From DYIB01 sp049320945 (GTDB lineage Bacteria > Pseudomonadota > Gammaproteobacteria > Burkholderiales > Rhodocyclaceae): DNA of 5,368 nt. This document shows positions 1 to 5,237 of this stretch, one piece after another (within the stretch, counting starts at the first letter, position 1; every line of letters starts with the position of its first letter). Position numbers and translations under genes: made by a program. The notes under the pieces were generated by a model, which did not search any database, had not been told where the DNA came from, and was given only the letters and a program-made list of their open reading frames with translations. Location of the stretch: NCBI GenBank assembly GCA_049320945.1, contig JBMOQT010000228.1, forward strand, positions 1-5,368, written 5' to 3'.

Positions 1-1067
1 ACCGCGCCACCCTGGAGTCGGAACTGGCCGCGGCCGCCGCCGGCGGCGTCACCAGCCTGTCCTGCCCCCCGGACACGGACCCGCCCCTGGACGAGCCGGG
101 CCTGGTGGAAATGCTCAAGCACCGGGCGCGTAGCCTGTCGCGCAGCCATGTCCATCCCATCGGCGCCCTCACCGTGCGCCTGGCGGGCGAGCAGCTCACG
201 GAGATGGCCGAGCTGCGGGAGGCCGGCTGTGTGGCCTTCAGCCAGGCCAATACGCCCATCGCCAATACCGAGGTGCTGCTGCGTGCGCTGCAGTATGCCG
301 CCACCTTCGGCTTCACCGTGTGGCTGCATTCCCGGGACCCCTTCCTCGGCCGCAACGGCGTGGCTCACGACGGCGAGGTGGCCACCCGCCTGGGACTGCC
401 CGGCATCCCCTACAGCGCCGAGACCGTGGCGCTCGCCACCACCCTGCGGCTGGCGCGCGACACGGGCGTGCGCCTGCATGTGGCGCGCATCTCCTGCGCC
501 GACGCCGTGGACATGATCGAGGCGGCACGGCGCGACGGACTGGCGGTGAGCTGCGACGTGTCCATCAACCATTTGCATCTGTCGGAGCGGGACATCGGCT
601 ACTTCAGCACCCACGCCAACCTGATTCCGCCCCTGCGCTCCCTGCGCGACCGGGACGTCCTGCGCCAGGCCCTGGCCGACGGCCGTATCGACGCCCTGTG
701 CTCGGACCACACGCCGGTGGACGATGACGCCAAGCAACTGCCCTTCGACGAGGCGGAACCGGGCGCCACCGGGCTGGAGCTGCTGCTGCCCCTGACCCTG
801 AAGTGGGCGCAGGAAATGCGTCTGCCCCTGGAGCGGGCACTGGCGCGCGTCACCTGCGATGCCGCGCGTATCCTGGGGCTAGACGCGGGCACGCTGGCGC
901 CCGGCGCCCCGGCGGACATATGCATCTTCGATCCCCAGGCAGCGCTGCGCGTCACCCGCGACAGCCTGAAGAGCCAGGGCAAGAACACGCCCTTCCTGGG
1001 CCATGAGCTGCCGGGCAAGGTGGTCTATACGCTGGTGGACGGGCGCGTGGTGTTCGAGGCGCGCTAG
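1..1067 (+). CDS. pyrX: Dihydroorotase-like protein, probably non-catalytic PyrX (PyrC'), 5' partial
   Basis: The reading frame is open from base 3 to the TAG at 1065-1067, giving 354 visible residues. Family members have roughly 420, so about 65 N-terminal residues, including the first HxH metal motif, lie upstream. The visible part has the amidohydrolase/dihydroorotase layout: an Ala/Gly-rich helix then GGVTSLSCPPDTDP, LGLPGIPYSAE, HANLIPPLRS, DALCSDHTPVDDDAK, PGATGLELLLPL, and a C-terminal GxLAPGAPADICIFDP strand. Active enzymes carry HxxHxS where this protein has HVARIS (Arg at 486-488), and tPHH where it has SINHLH. The Glu/Asp after the HxxD-type motif is Arg at 333-335. Asp of SDH (705-707) remains. 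In Pseudomonas-type bacteria such a protein is encoded next to pyrB and is a structural partner of aspartate transcarbamoylase rather than an enzyme; that role is inferred here. pyrB would be expected just upstream. An active dihydroorotase is less likely. Confidence 0.88.
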   Translation, partial: RATLESELAAAAAGGVTSLSCPPDTDPPLDEPGLVEMLKHRARSLSRSHVHPIGALTVRLAGEQLTEMAELREAGCVAFSQANTPIANTEVLLRALQYAATFGFTVWLHSRDPFLGRNGVAHDGEVATRLGLPGIPYSAETVALATTLRLARDTGVRLHVARISCADAVDMIEAARRDGLAVSCDVSINHLHLSERDIGYFSTHANLIPPLRSLRDRDVLRQALADGRIDALCSDHTPVDDDAKQLPFDEAEPGATGLELLLPLTLKWAQEMRLPLERALARVTCDAARILGLDAGTLAPGAPADICIFDPQAALRVTRDSLKSQGKNTPFLGHELPGKVVYTLVDGRVVFEAR

Positions 1068-1111
1068 CATCCGGGAGGATCCCCACTTGCGCGGACGCTC
1101 CTGCGCACCCA

Positions 1112-1117
1112 TATAAA
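1112..1117 (+). promoter_or_regulatory. Possible -10 box ahead of the small gene
   Basis: TATAAA lies 45 bases after the pyrX stop and matches the sigma-70 -10 consensus at five of six positions, in otherwise GC-rich sequence. No good -35 is visible; TTGCGC at 1087-1092 with a 19-base spacer is poor. A start site near 1124 would leave room for the Shine-Dalgarno at 1132-1137. The small gene could equally be transcribed from pyrX. Confidence 0.3.
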
Positions 1118-1146
1118 GGCCGGGTGTGAAAAAGGAGCTAGGCGTC

Positions 1147-1314
1147 ATGAGATGCCATTTGTCGTTTCATCGCATCGGGGAGCCGAGCCGTCCCCGGTTG
1201 CAGCAGATCTTCGGCGAGCGGGCGAAAGAATTGGAGCGGCGCCAGTTCTATTTCGACCTGATCGGGTCCCACCTGGACGCCCTCTACGGCTATGTGCAGC
1301 GGGAGCTGCTCTAA
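1147..1314 (+). CDS. Small hypothetical protein, 55 aa
   Basis: I do not recognise this gene. It encodes 55 residues and is rich in charged and aromatic residues (segments ERAKELERRQ and FYFDLIGSHLDALYGY). It has no signal peptide and no membrane segment, and its C-terminal half looks helical. ATG 1147 is chosen because AAGGAG at 1132-1137 sits 9 bases upstream. An in-frame GTG at 1126 would add seven residues (MKKELGV), but it lacks a Shine-Dalgarno and would itself contain the one used here. Codon use, with strong GC preference in third positions, matches the neighbouring genes, which supports real coding. It lies 79 bases after pyrX on the same strand and ends with TAA, directly followed by an ATG (next entry). 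No function can be inferred. Confidence 0.6.
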   Translation: MRCHLSFHRIGEPSRPRLQQIFGERAKELERRQFYFDLIGSHLDALYGYVQRELL

Positions 1315-1413
1315 ATGGTCGCACCCACCGCGTCGCTTCCCATGCCCGCGTCCCTGCGGGAAGACATCGCCGAAGCGCTGGGCGCCGCCCACGTCCCCGG
1401 CCCGGGCGCATGA
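1315..1413 (+). CDS. Possible 32-aa micro-ORF abutting the small gene
   Basis: ATG follows the TAA of the preceding small gene with no gap (TAAATG) and in the same frame. GGGAG at 1301-1305 lies 9 bases upstream of the ATG. The ORF ends at TGA 1411-1413 and reads as a short Ala/Pro-rich peptide with one helix-like stretch (SLREDIAEALGAA). It could be a coupled micro-protein, the tail of a once longer protein cut by a stop, or chance. Chance is quite likely at this length. It occupies most of the 113-base gap before the convergent yggU gene. Confidence 0.2.
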   Translation: MVAPTASLPMPASLREDIAEALGAAHVPGPGA

Positions 1414-1427
1414 GGGAAGGCCCGAGC

Positions 1428-1730
1428 TTAAGCGCGAACCCGCGCCAAGCGCTCCAGGGCCGCCTCGGTGACCCCCGCCACGCGCAGCCGCTTGCGCCGC
1501 GCCGTGGCGCCGCTCACCAGTTCCACCGCGGCGCGAGCGATGCCCAAACGCTCGGCCAGGAAGGCCAGCAGGCAATCGTTGGCCTTGCCGTCCACGGGCG
1601 GCGCGGCCAGGCGGATCTTGAGGGCGTCGCCATGCACGCCGGCAACCTCGGTCCTCTTGGCACCGGGCTGCACGTGCACCGTCAGCAGCACCCTGCCTTC
1701 CGCCTCGCGCTTGAGCCAGGACGGCGTCAC
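1428..1730 (-). CDS. yggU: DUF167 / UPF0235 family protein YggU
   Basis: The protein has 100 residues, the usual size for the YggU/DUF167 family. It shows the family pattern: LTVHVQPGAKRTEVAGV near residues 16-32, then LKIRLAAPPVDGKAN with the conserved PxxGKAN turn, then a helix (LLAFLAERLGI) and VELVSGATARRKRLRV. Structures in this family are small alpha/beta folds, and the biochemical role is unknown. The start is GTG, sharing four bases (GTGA, 1727-1730) with the end of yggT. No separate Shine-Dalgarno is evident, so translation is probably coupled to yggT. It is the last gene of the yggS-proC-yggT-yggU run and converges on the small plus-strand ORFs; no U-tract terminator is visible between them. 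Confidence 0.93.
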   Translation of the reverse strand: MTPSWLKREAEGRVLLTVHVQPGAKRTEVAGVHGDALKIRLAAPPVDGKANDCLLAFLAERLGIARAAVELVSGATARRKRLRVAGVTEAALERLARVRA

Positions 1731-2302
1731 ATCAACAGGGGCAGCAGGCCCGTGCGCACCCAGGCGAGCAGCAGCAGCACGATCTGCAGCACCAGCAGCA
1801 GCACGATGGGCGACAGGTCCACGTTGGCGATGGGCGGGATCACCCGCTGCAGCGGACGCAGGAAGGGCCGCGCCAGGGCATTGAACAGGGGTGCCACGGG
1901 CGAATAGGGATTCACCCAGCTCAGCACGGCGGCAACGATGACGACGCCGATGAGGATGTACATCGAATAGCGGATCAGCTCCAGGAAGCCGATGGCCAGC
2001 AGGCCAATGACCGCCAGCAGGGGCCCGCCGCCGAAAGCGTAACCCTTGAGCCAGAAGGCGATGGCGAGATAAAGGCTATGCACGGCCAGAGCCGGCACGA
2101 AGCTCGACAGATCCAGCCCCATCAGGCCGGGAATGACGCGCCGCGCCGGCCGCACCAGCCAGTCGGTGACGGCCACCACGAACTGGCCAACCTGATTGCG
2201 GAAGGACACGCGCAGCCACTGCATGTAGAAGCGCACCAGCAGCAGGATGACGAAGAAATCGCTGACGGCCTCGAGGATCAGGAGGGCGAGCTGGGCCAGC
2301 AT
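1727..2302 (-). CDS. yggT: YggT family integral membrane protein
   Basis: The protein has 191 residues in two tandem YGGT units. Residues 45-74 (TDWLVRPARRVIPG then LDLSSFVPALAV) are echoed by 139-172 (NALARPFLRPLQRVIPP then VDLSPIVLLLVL). Hydrophobic helices appear at about 5-25, 68-86, 95-110, 113-131 and 164-183, so the protein sits in the inner membrane. The family is linked to osmotic tolerance and membrane-associated processes in some bacteria and to division or photosystem assembly factors in plastids. Its role here is not known. AAAGGA at 2311-2316, inside the last codons of proC, is 8 bases from the ATG. The stop overlaps the yggU start as ATGTGA. Confidence 0.93.
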   Translation of the reverse strand: MLAQLALLILEAVSDFFVILLLVRFYMQWLRVSFRNQVGQFVVAVTDWLVRPARRVIPGLMGLDLSSFVPALAVHSLYLAIAFWLKGYAFGGGPLLAVIGLLAIGFLELIRYSMYILIGVVIVAAVLSWVNPYSPVAPLFNALARPFLRPLQRVIPPIANVDLSPIVLLLVLQIVLLLLAWVRTGLLPLLM

Positions 2303-2306
2303 GGAC

Positions 2307-3119
2307 TCAATCCTTTCCCAGCAGCTCGCCCAGCTCGCGGCCGCGCGCCTCGGCCGCCTTCACTGCGCGCACGATCGCCTCGCCCACGCCGTCCGCCACC
2401 ATGGACCGCAGCGCCGCCTCGGTCGTGCCGCCCTTGGAAGTGACGCGGCCGCGCAGCACCGCCGCATCCTCGCTCGCGCCCGCCGCCAGGGCCGCGGCAC
2501 CGACGAAGGTCTCCAGCGCCAGGGTGCGCGCGTCGGCCTCGCCGAAGCCCAGCTCGCGCGCCGCGCGCTGCAAGGCCTCGATGAAATAGAAAACATAGGC
2601 CGGACCGCTGCCCGAGACGGCCGTCACCGCGTCCATCTGTGCCTCGTCGCCGATCCACAGCGTCTTGCCCACCGCCGCCAGCACCCGCTCCGCCTGGCTG
2701 CGTCCCGCCGCATCGACCTCCGGCCCGGCGTACAGGCCGGTGATGCCGGCACCGATCAGGGCCGGCGTGTTGGGCATGGTGCGCACGATGCGCCGGTAGC
2801 CGCCCGCCCAGCGGGAGATGTCGGCGATGCGCATGCCGGCGGCGACGCTCACCACCAACTGGTCCTTCAGGTGCGGCGCCACCGGCGCCAGCGCGGCGCG
2901 CATCTGCTGGGGCTTCACCGCCAGCACCAGTACGTCGCACGTCAGAGCCGTCGCTGTGGGCGAATCGAAGCAGGCCACGCCGAAATCGCGTACCAGGCGC
3001 TGGCGATTTTCCGCCTGCAGTTCGATGACCTTGATGTCCGTGCTGGCGAAGCCCTTCTTCAGCAGGCCGCCGGTGAGGGCGGTGGCCATGTTGCCGCCGC
3101 CGAGAAAAGTGATCTTCAT
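2307..3119 (-). CDS. proC: Pyrroline-5-carboxylate reductase ProC
   Basis: ProC reduces 1-pyrroline-5-carboxylate to L-proline with NAD(P)H, the last step of proline synthesis, in the cytoplasm. The 270-residue length is typical. The N-terminal Rossmann fold starts at the first residues, with the GGGNMA dinucleotide loop at 7-12. It continues with AVKP at 67-70 and MPNTPA at 115-120. The C-terminal dimerisation and substrate domain has SGSGPAYV at 169-176 and the signature TSKGGTTEAAL at 227-237. All expected motifs are intact, so it should be active. The frame stays open far upstream into yggS, but ATG 3119 is right because the Rossmann strand MKITFLGGG begins there, and an AGAGGA ribosome site overlapping the yggS stop lies about 10 bases before it. 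Its partner genes proA and proB are not in the window. Confidence 0.97.
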   Translation of the reverse strand: MKITFLGGGNMATALTGGLLKKGFASTDIKVIELQAENRQRLVRDFGVACFDSPTATALTCDVLVLAVKPQQMRAALAPVAPHLKDQLVVSVAAGMRIADISRWAGGYRRIVRTMPNTPALIGAGITGLYAGPEVDAAGRSQAERVLAAVGKTLWIGDEAQMDAVTAVSGSGPAYVFYFIEALQRAARELGFGEADARTLALETFVGAAALAAGASEDAAVLRGRVTSKGGTTEAALRSMVADGVGEAIVRAVKAAEARGRELGELLGKD

Positions 3120-3133
3120 GTCGTTTGGTTCCT

Positions 3134-3823
3134 CTACTGGCTGCGCTTGCGGGCGCCGAAGATGGCGGTGCCCACCCGCACGATGGTCGCTCCCTCGAGA
3201 ATCGCCGCTTCCAGATCGTCCGACATGCCCATCGACAGGGTGTCCAGTTCCAGGCCGCGGGCGTTCAGCGCATCGCGCAGTTCCCGCAGCAGGCGAAAGC
3301 GGCTGCGCAACAGCGTAACATCCCGCGTGGGCTCGGGTATGGTCATGAAGCCGCGCAGGCGCAGATGCGGCAGCCGGGCAACGGCGCGCGCCAGCTCGAC
3401 GGCCTCCTCCGGCTGCACTCCGCCCTTGCTCGCCTCGCCGCTGGTGTTGACCTGAAGGCAGACCTGCAAGGGCGGGCGGCCGGCGCGCGCCGCCGACAAG
3501 CGTTCGGCGATCTTCATGCGGTCCACGCTGTGCACCCAGTCGAAGTGCTCGGCCACGGCTCTGGTCTTGTTGCTCTGCAGCGGGCCGATGAAATGCCACT
3601 CCAGGCCCAGGTCGGACAGGGCGGCCATCTTTGCCAGCGCCTCCTGCACGTAATTCTCGCCAAAGGCCCGCTGGCCCGCCGCCGCCGCTGCGCGGACGGC
3701 GGCCTCGGAAAAAGTCTTGCTGACCGCGAGCAGGCGCACGCTGCCGGGATCCCTGCCCGCCGCCCGCGCAGCGGCGGCTATGCGCTGCCCGACGGCTTGC
3801 AAGTCAGCGGAGATTGTTGCCAT
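3134..3823 (-). CDS. yggS: Pyridoxal-phosphate homeostasis protein YggS/PLPBP
   Basis: This 229-residue protein is a single-domain fold-type III PLP binder. It resembles the TIM-barrel half of alanine racemase but has no racemase C-terminal domain. It is thought to buffer and deliver PLP and to protect amino-acid and keto-acid metabolism. The PLP lysine is K36 in LLAVSKT. Other family landmarks are FGENYVQE at 54-61, HFIGPLQSNK at 77-86, GFMTIP at 158-163, LSMGMSDDLEAAI at 196-208 and the phosphate loop VRVGTAIFG at 215-223. Everything needed is present. It is the first gene of the minus-strand run and ends 14 bases before proC. The start ATG at 3821-3823 gives the expected N-terminus; the only ribosome site is a weak GAGG four bases upstream. 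Confidence 0.97.
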   Translation of the reverse strand: MATISADLQAVGQRIAAAARAAGRDPGSVRLLAVSKTFSEAAVRAAAAAGQRAFGENYVQEALAKMAALSDLGLEWHFIGPLQSNKTRAVAEHFDWVHSVDRMKIAERLSAARAGRPPLQVCLQVNTSGEASKGGVQPEEAVELARAVARLPHLRLRGFMTIPEPTRDVTLLRSRFRLLRELRDALNARGLELDTLSMGMSDDLEAAILEGATIVRVGTAIFGARKRSQ

Positions 3824-3826
3824 AAT
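3797..3826 (+). promoter_or_regulatory. Candidate sigma-70 promoter for pilT
   Basis: TTGCAA (3797-3802), an 18-base spacer and CATAAT (3821-3826) form a fair sigma-70 promoter reading toward pilT. It would start near 3833 and give a leader of about 52 bases. It lies inside the 5' end of yggS, and its -10 is within 9 bases of the opposing yggS -10, so the two directions would compete for polymerase. Confidence 0.4.
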
Positions 3827-3834
3827 GCCTCGCG

Positions 3835-3840
3835 AGTATA
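3835..3840 (-). promoter_or_regulatory. Candidate -10 box for the yggS-proC-yggT-yggU operon
   Basis: On the minus strand TATACT ends 11 bases before the yggS ATG and matches the sigma-70 -10 consensus at five of six positions. No -35 resembling TTGACA is found 16-18 bases further upstream. Transcription from here would start about 5-7 bases before the ATG, giving an almost leaderless mRNA. Confidence 0.35.
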
Positions 3841-3884
3841 GCGCAACTCCGTGTTCCTCCTTATCCGTAGCGGTCTCCTACAGC

Positions 3885-4928
3885 ATGGACATCACCGAAC
3901 TGCTCGCCTTCGCCGTCAAGAACAAGGCCTCGGACCTGCATCTGTCCGCCGGTCTGCCGCCCATGATCCGGGTGCACGGCGACGTGCGGCGCATCAACCT
4001 GCCGCCCATGGAACACAAGGACGTACACAGCATGGTGTACGACATCATGAACGACGGCCAGCGCAAGCACTACGAGGAGAACCTGGAATGCGACTTCTCC
4101 TTCGCGGTGCCGAATCTTGCACGCTTCCGCGTCAATGCCTTCGTGCAGCATCGCGGCGCCGGCGCAGTGTTCCGCACCATTCCCTCCAAGGTGCTGAGCC
4201 TGGAGGAACTCAACGCCCCGAAAATTTTCCAGGAGATCGCCAGCCAGCCGCGTGGCATCGTGCTGGTCACCGGCCCGACGGGCTCGGGCAAGAGCACGAC
4301 GCTGGCGGCGATGATCAACTACATCAACGAAAACGAATACGGCCACATCCTCACCGTCGAGGACCCGATCGAATTCGTGCACGAGAGCAAGAAATGCCTG
4401 ATCAACCAGCGCGAAGTCGGGCCCCACACCCTGTCCTTCAACAACGCCCTGCGCGCGGCCCTGCGCGAAGACCCGGACGTGATCCTGGTGGGCGAGATGC
4501 GCGACCTGGAAACCATCCGCCTGGCGCTCACGGCGGCGGAGACCGGCCACCTGGTGTTCGGCACCCTGCACACCAGTTCCGCCGCCAAGACGGTAGACCG
4601 TATCGTGGACGTGTTCCCGGCGGCCGAGAAGGACATGGTGCGCTCCATGCTGTCGGAATCCCTGCGCGCGGTGATCTCCCAGACGCTGCTCAAGACCAAG
4701 GCCGGCGACGGCCGCGTGGCGGCCCACGAGATCATGATCGGCACGCCGGCCATCCGCAACCTGATCCGCGAGAACAAGATCGCCCAGATGTACTCGGCCA
4801 TCCAGACCGGCCAGAGCGTCGGCATGCAGACCCTGGACCAGTGCCTGGCCGACCTGGTGCGGCGCAACGTGGTGTCGCCCGCCGAGGCGCGCACCAAGGC
4901 GCAGAATAAAGACAACTTCGCTGGCTGA
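3885..4928 (+). CDS. pilT: Type IV pilus retraction ATPase PilT
   Basis: PilT is the hexameric cytoplasmic ATPase that depolymerises type IV pili and so powers twitching motility and pilus retraction. The 347-residue product matches the usual length. The N-terminal PAS-like domain carries ASDLHLSAGLPPMIRVHGD at 15-33. The RecA-like domain has Walker A GPTGSGKST at 130-138, the Asp box ILTVEDPIEF at 155-164, Walker B DPDVILVGEMRD at 196-207 and the His box TGHLVFGTLHT at 220-230. The retraction-specific AIRNLIRE motif is at 289-296, which marks PilT rather than PilB. ATG 3885 gives the standard MDITELLAF start; the frame is open further upstream but lacks similarity there. No clear Shine-Dalgarno precedes the ATG. 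pilU, often the next gene, is absent; the region after the stop is repeats. Confidence 0.98.
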   Translation: MDITELLAFAVKNKASDLHLSAGLPPMIRVHGDVRRINLPPMEHKDVHSMVYDIMNDGQRKHYEENLECDFSFAVPNLARFRVNAFVQHRGAGAVFRTIPSKVLSLEELNAPKIFQEIASQPRGIVLVTGPTGSGKSTTLAAMINYINENEYGHILTVEDPIEFVHESKKCLINQREVGPHTLSFNNALRAALREDPDVILVGEMRDLETIRLALTAAETGHLVFGTLHTSSAAKTVDRIVDVFPAAEKDMVRSMLSESLRAVISQTLLKTKAGDGRVAAHEIMIGTPAIRNLIRENKIAQMYSAIQTGQSVGMQTLDQCLADLVRRNVVSPAEARTKAQNKDNFAG

Positions 4929-4953
4929 GCAATGTGCTCAGCCAGCGAAGTTG
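4913..4953 (-). terminator. Hairpin over the pilT stop; likely terminator for leftward transcription
   Basis: Bases 4913-4931 and 4935-4953 form a perfect 19-bp inverted repeat with a three-base ATG loop, including the last codons of pilT (NFAG) and its TGA. Read on the plus strand the stem is followed by TTGCGGCG-type sequence with no T-run. Read on the minus strand it is followed by TCTTTATTCT (4903-4912). It therefore fits an intrinsic terminator for the minus-strand gene at 5238-5368, placed inside pilT coding sequence. It may also shield the 3' end of pilT mRNA. Confidence 0.6.
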
Positions 4954-4990
4954 CGGCGTAGGCTAACGTGAGCGCAGCGAACGTTAAGCC
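4949..4990 (+). repeat. REP-like palindrome with GTAG head, copy 1
   Basis: GTAG at 4958-4961 leads into an imperfect palindrome. GGCT (4961-4964) pairs with AGCC (4987-4990), and AACGT (4965-4969) with ACGTT (4981-4985), leaving one bulged A and the loop GAGCGCAGCGA. A GT(A/G)G head before a GC-rich palindrome is the known signature of REP elements mobilised by RAYT transposases. The first 21 bases (4949-4969) recur exactly at 5027-5047. Confidence 0.6.
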
Positions 4991-5026
4991 GCGCAGCGGC
5001 GGCCGCAGCCACAATTTCGCTTGCAC

Positions 5027-5066
5027 AGTTGCGGCGTAGGCTAACGTAGGTCGGGCTTCAGCCCGA
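5027..5066 (+). repeat. Truncated REP head joined to a second GTAG palindrome
   Basis: Bases 5027-5047 repeat 4949-4969 exactly, 78 bases downstream. Instead of the expected hairpin, another GTAG (5046-5049) follows, then the palindrome TCGGGCT / AGCCCGA (5051-5057 and 5060-5066). This second unit looks like a different REP family that has replaced or interrupted the first. The stem is followed by TATTATT, so it could also act as a weak rightward terminator for pilT. Confidence 0.55.
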
Positions 5067-5111
5067 TATTATTGATCCTTACGTAACCATGTGACGAAAG
5101 CGAGCCAGATC

Positions 5112-5210
5112 GAAAATCTCCCCTGTCCCCTCTTTGCCAAAGAGGGGAACCTGCTGCAAACGGCCTTTAGCGGGTTCCTCCCTTTGCAAAGGGAGGACAG
5201 GAGGGATTTC
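5112..5210. repeat. MITE-like long imperfect palindrome
   Basis: The left arm 5112-5155 is the imperfect reverse complement of the right arm 5169-5210, around a short A/C/T centre. Each arm holds its own hairpin: CCCCTCTTT/AAAGAGGGG (5127-5135 and 5139-5147) on the left, and the perfect 20-base palindrome of CCTCCCTTTG and its complement (5177-5196) on the right. There is no ORF and no coding signal. Small double-hairpin palindromes like this are typical of dispersed non-autonomous elements in intergenic DNA. I cannot name the family. Confidence 0.65.
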
Positions 5211-5237
5211 AAACGGCGTCACGATATTATGTAATTC

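Noticed and set aside
1088..1107. Inverted repeat TGCGC/GCGCA after pyrX as a terminator
   Set aside because: The stem is only 5 bp with a 10-base loop and no T-run follows.
1403..1424. CGGGC/GCCCG inverted repeat between the convergent small ORF and yggU
   Set aside because: The stem is 5 bp with a 12-base loop and no T-tract on either strand, so it is too weak to call a terminator.
2247..3455. 402-codon open frame on the plus strand opposite proC and yggS
   Set aside because: It is antisense to two genes with complete family motifs. Its Arg/Ala/His/Gln-rich composition is what a GC-rich shadow frame gives, and no domain is recognisable.
3120..3599. N-terminal extension that would join proC to a 430-residue protein
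   Set aside because: The extra 160 residues lie across yggS in another frame and look like low-complexity shadow sequence. ProC is full length from 3119 with its own ribosome site.
3856..3863. Consensus Shine-Dalgarno TAAGGAGG on the minus strand upstream of yggS
   Set aside because: It lies 32 bases before the yggS ATG, upstream of the probable start of transcription. The only nearby start is a TTG opening a 19-codon out-of-frame ORF, so it is probably chance.
3717..3884. 56-residue N-terminal extension of PilT
   Set aside because: The frame is open, but it overlaps the start of yggS and has no PilT similarity. The standard MDITELLAF start is at 3885.
3861..4727. Long minus-strand and frame-shifted open frames across pilT
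   Set aside because: They lie over a fully motif-supported pilT and have shadow-like composition.
4929..5237. CRISPR array
   Set aside because: The 21-base repeat occurs only twice, with no regular spacing, and each copy leads into a different palindrome, which fits REP elements instead.
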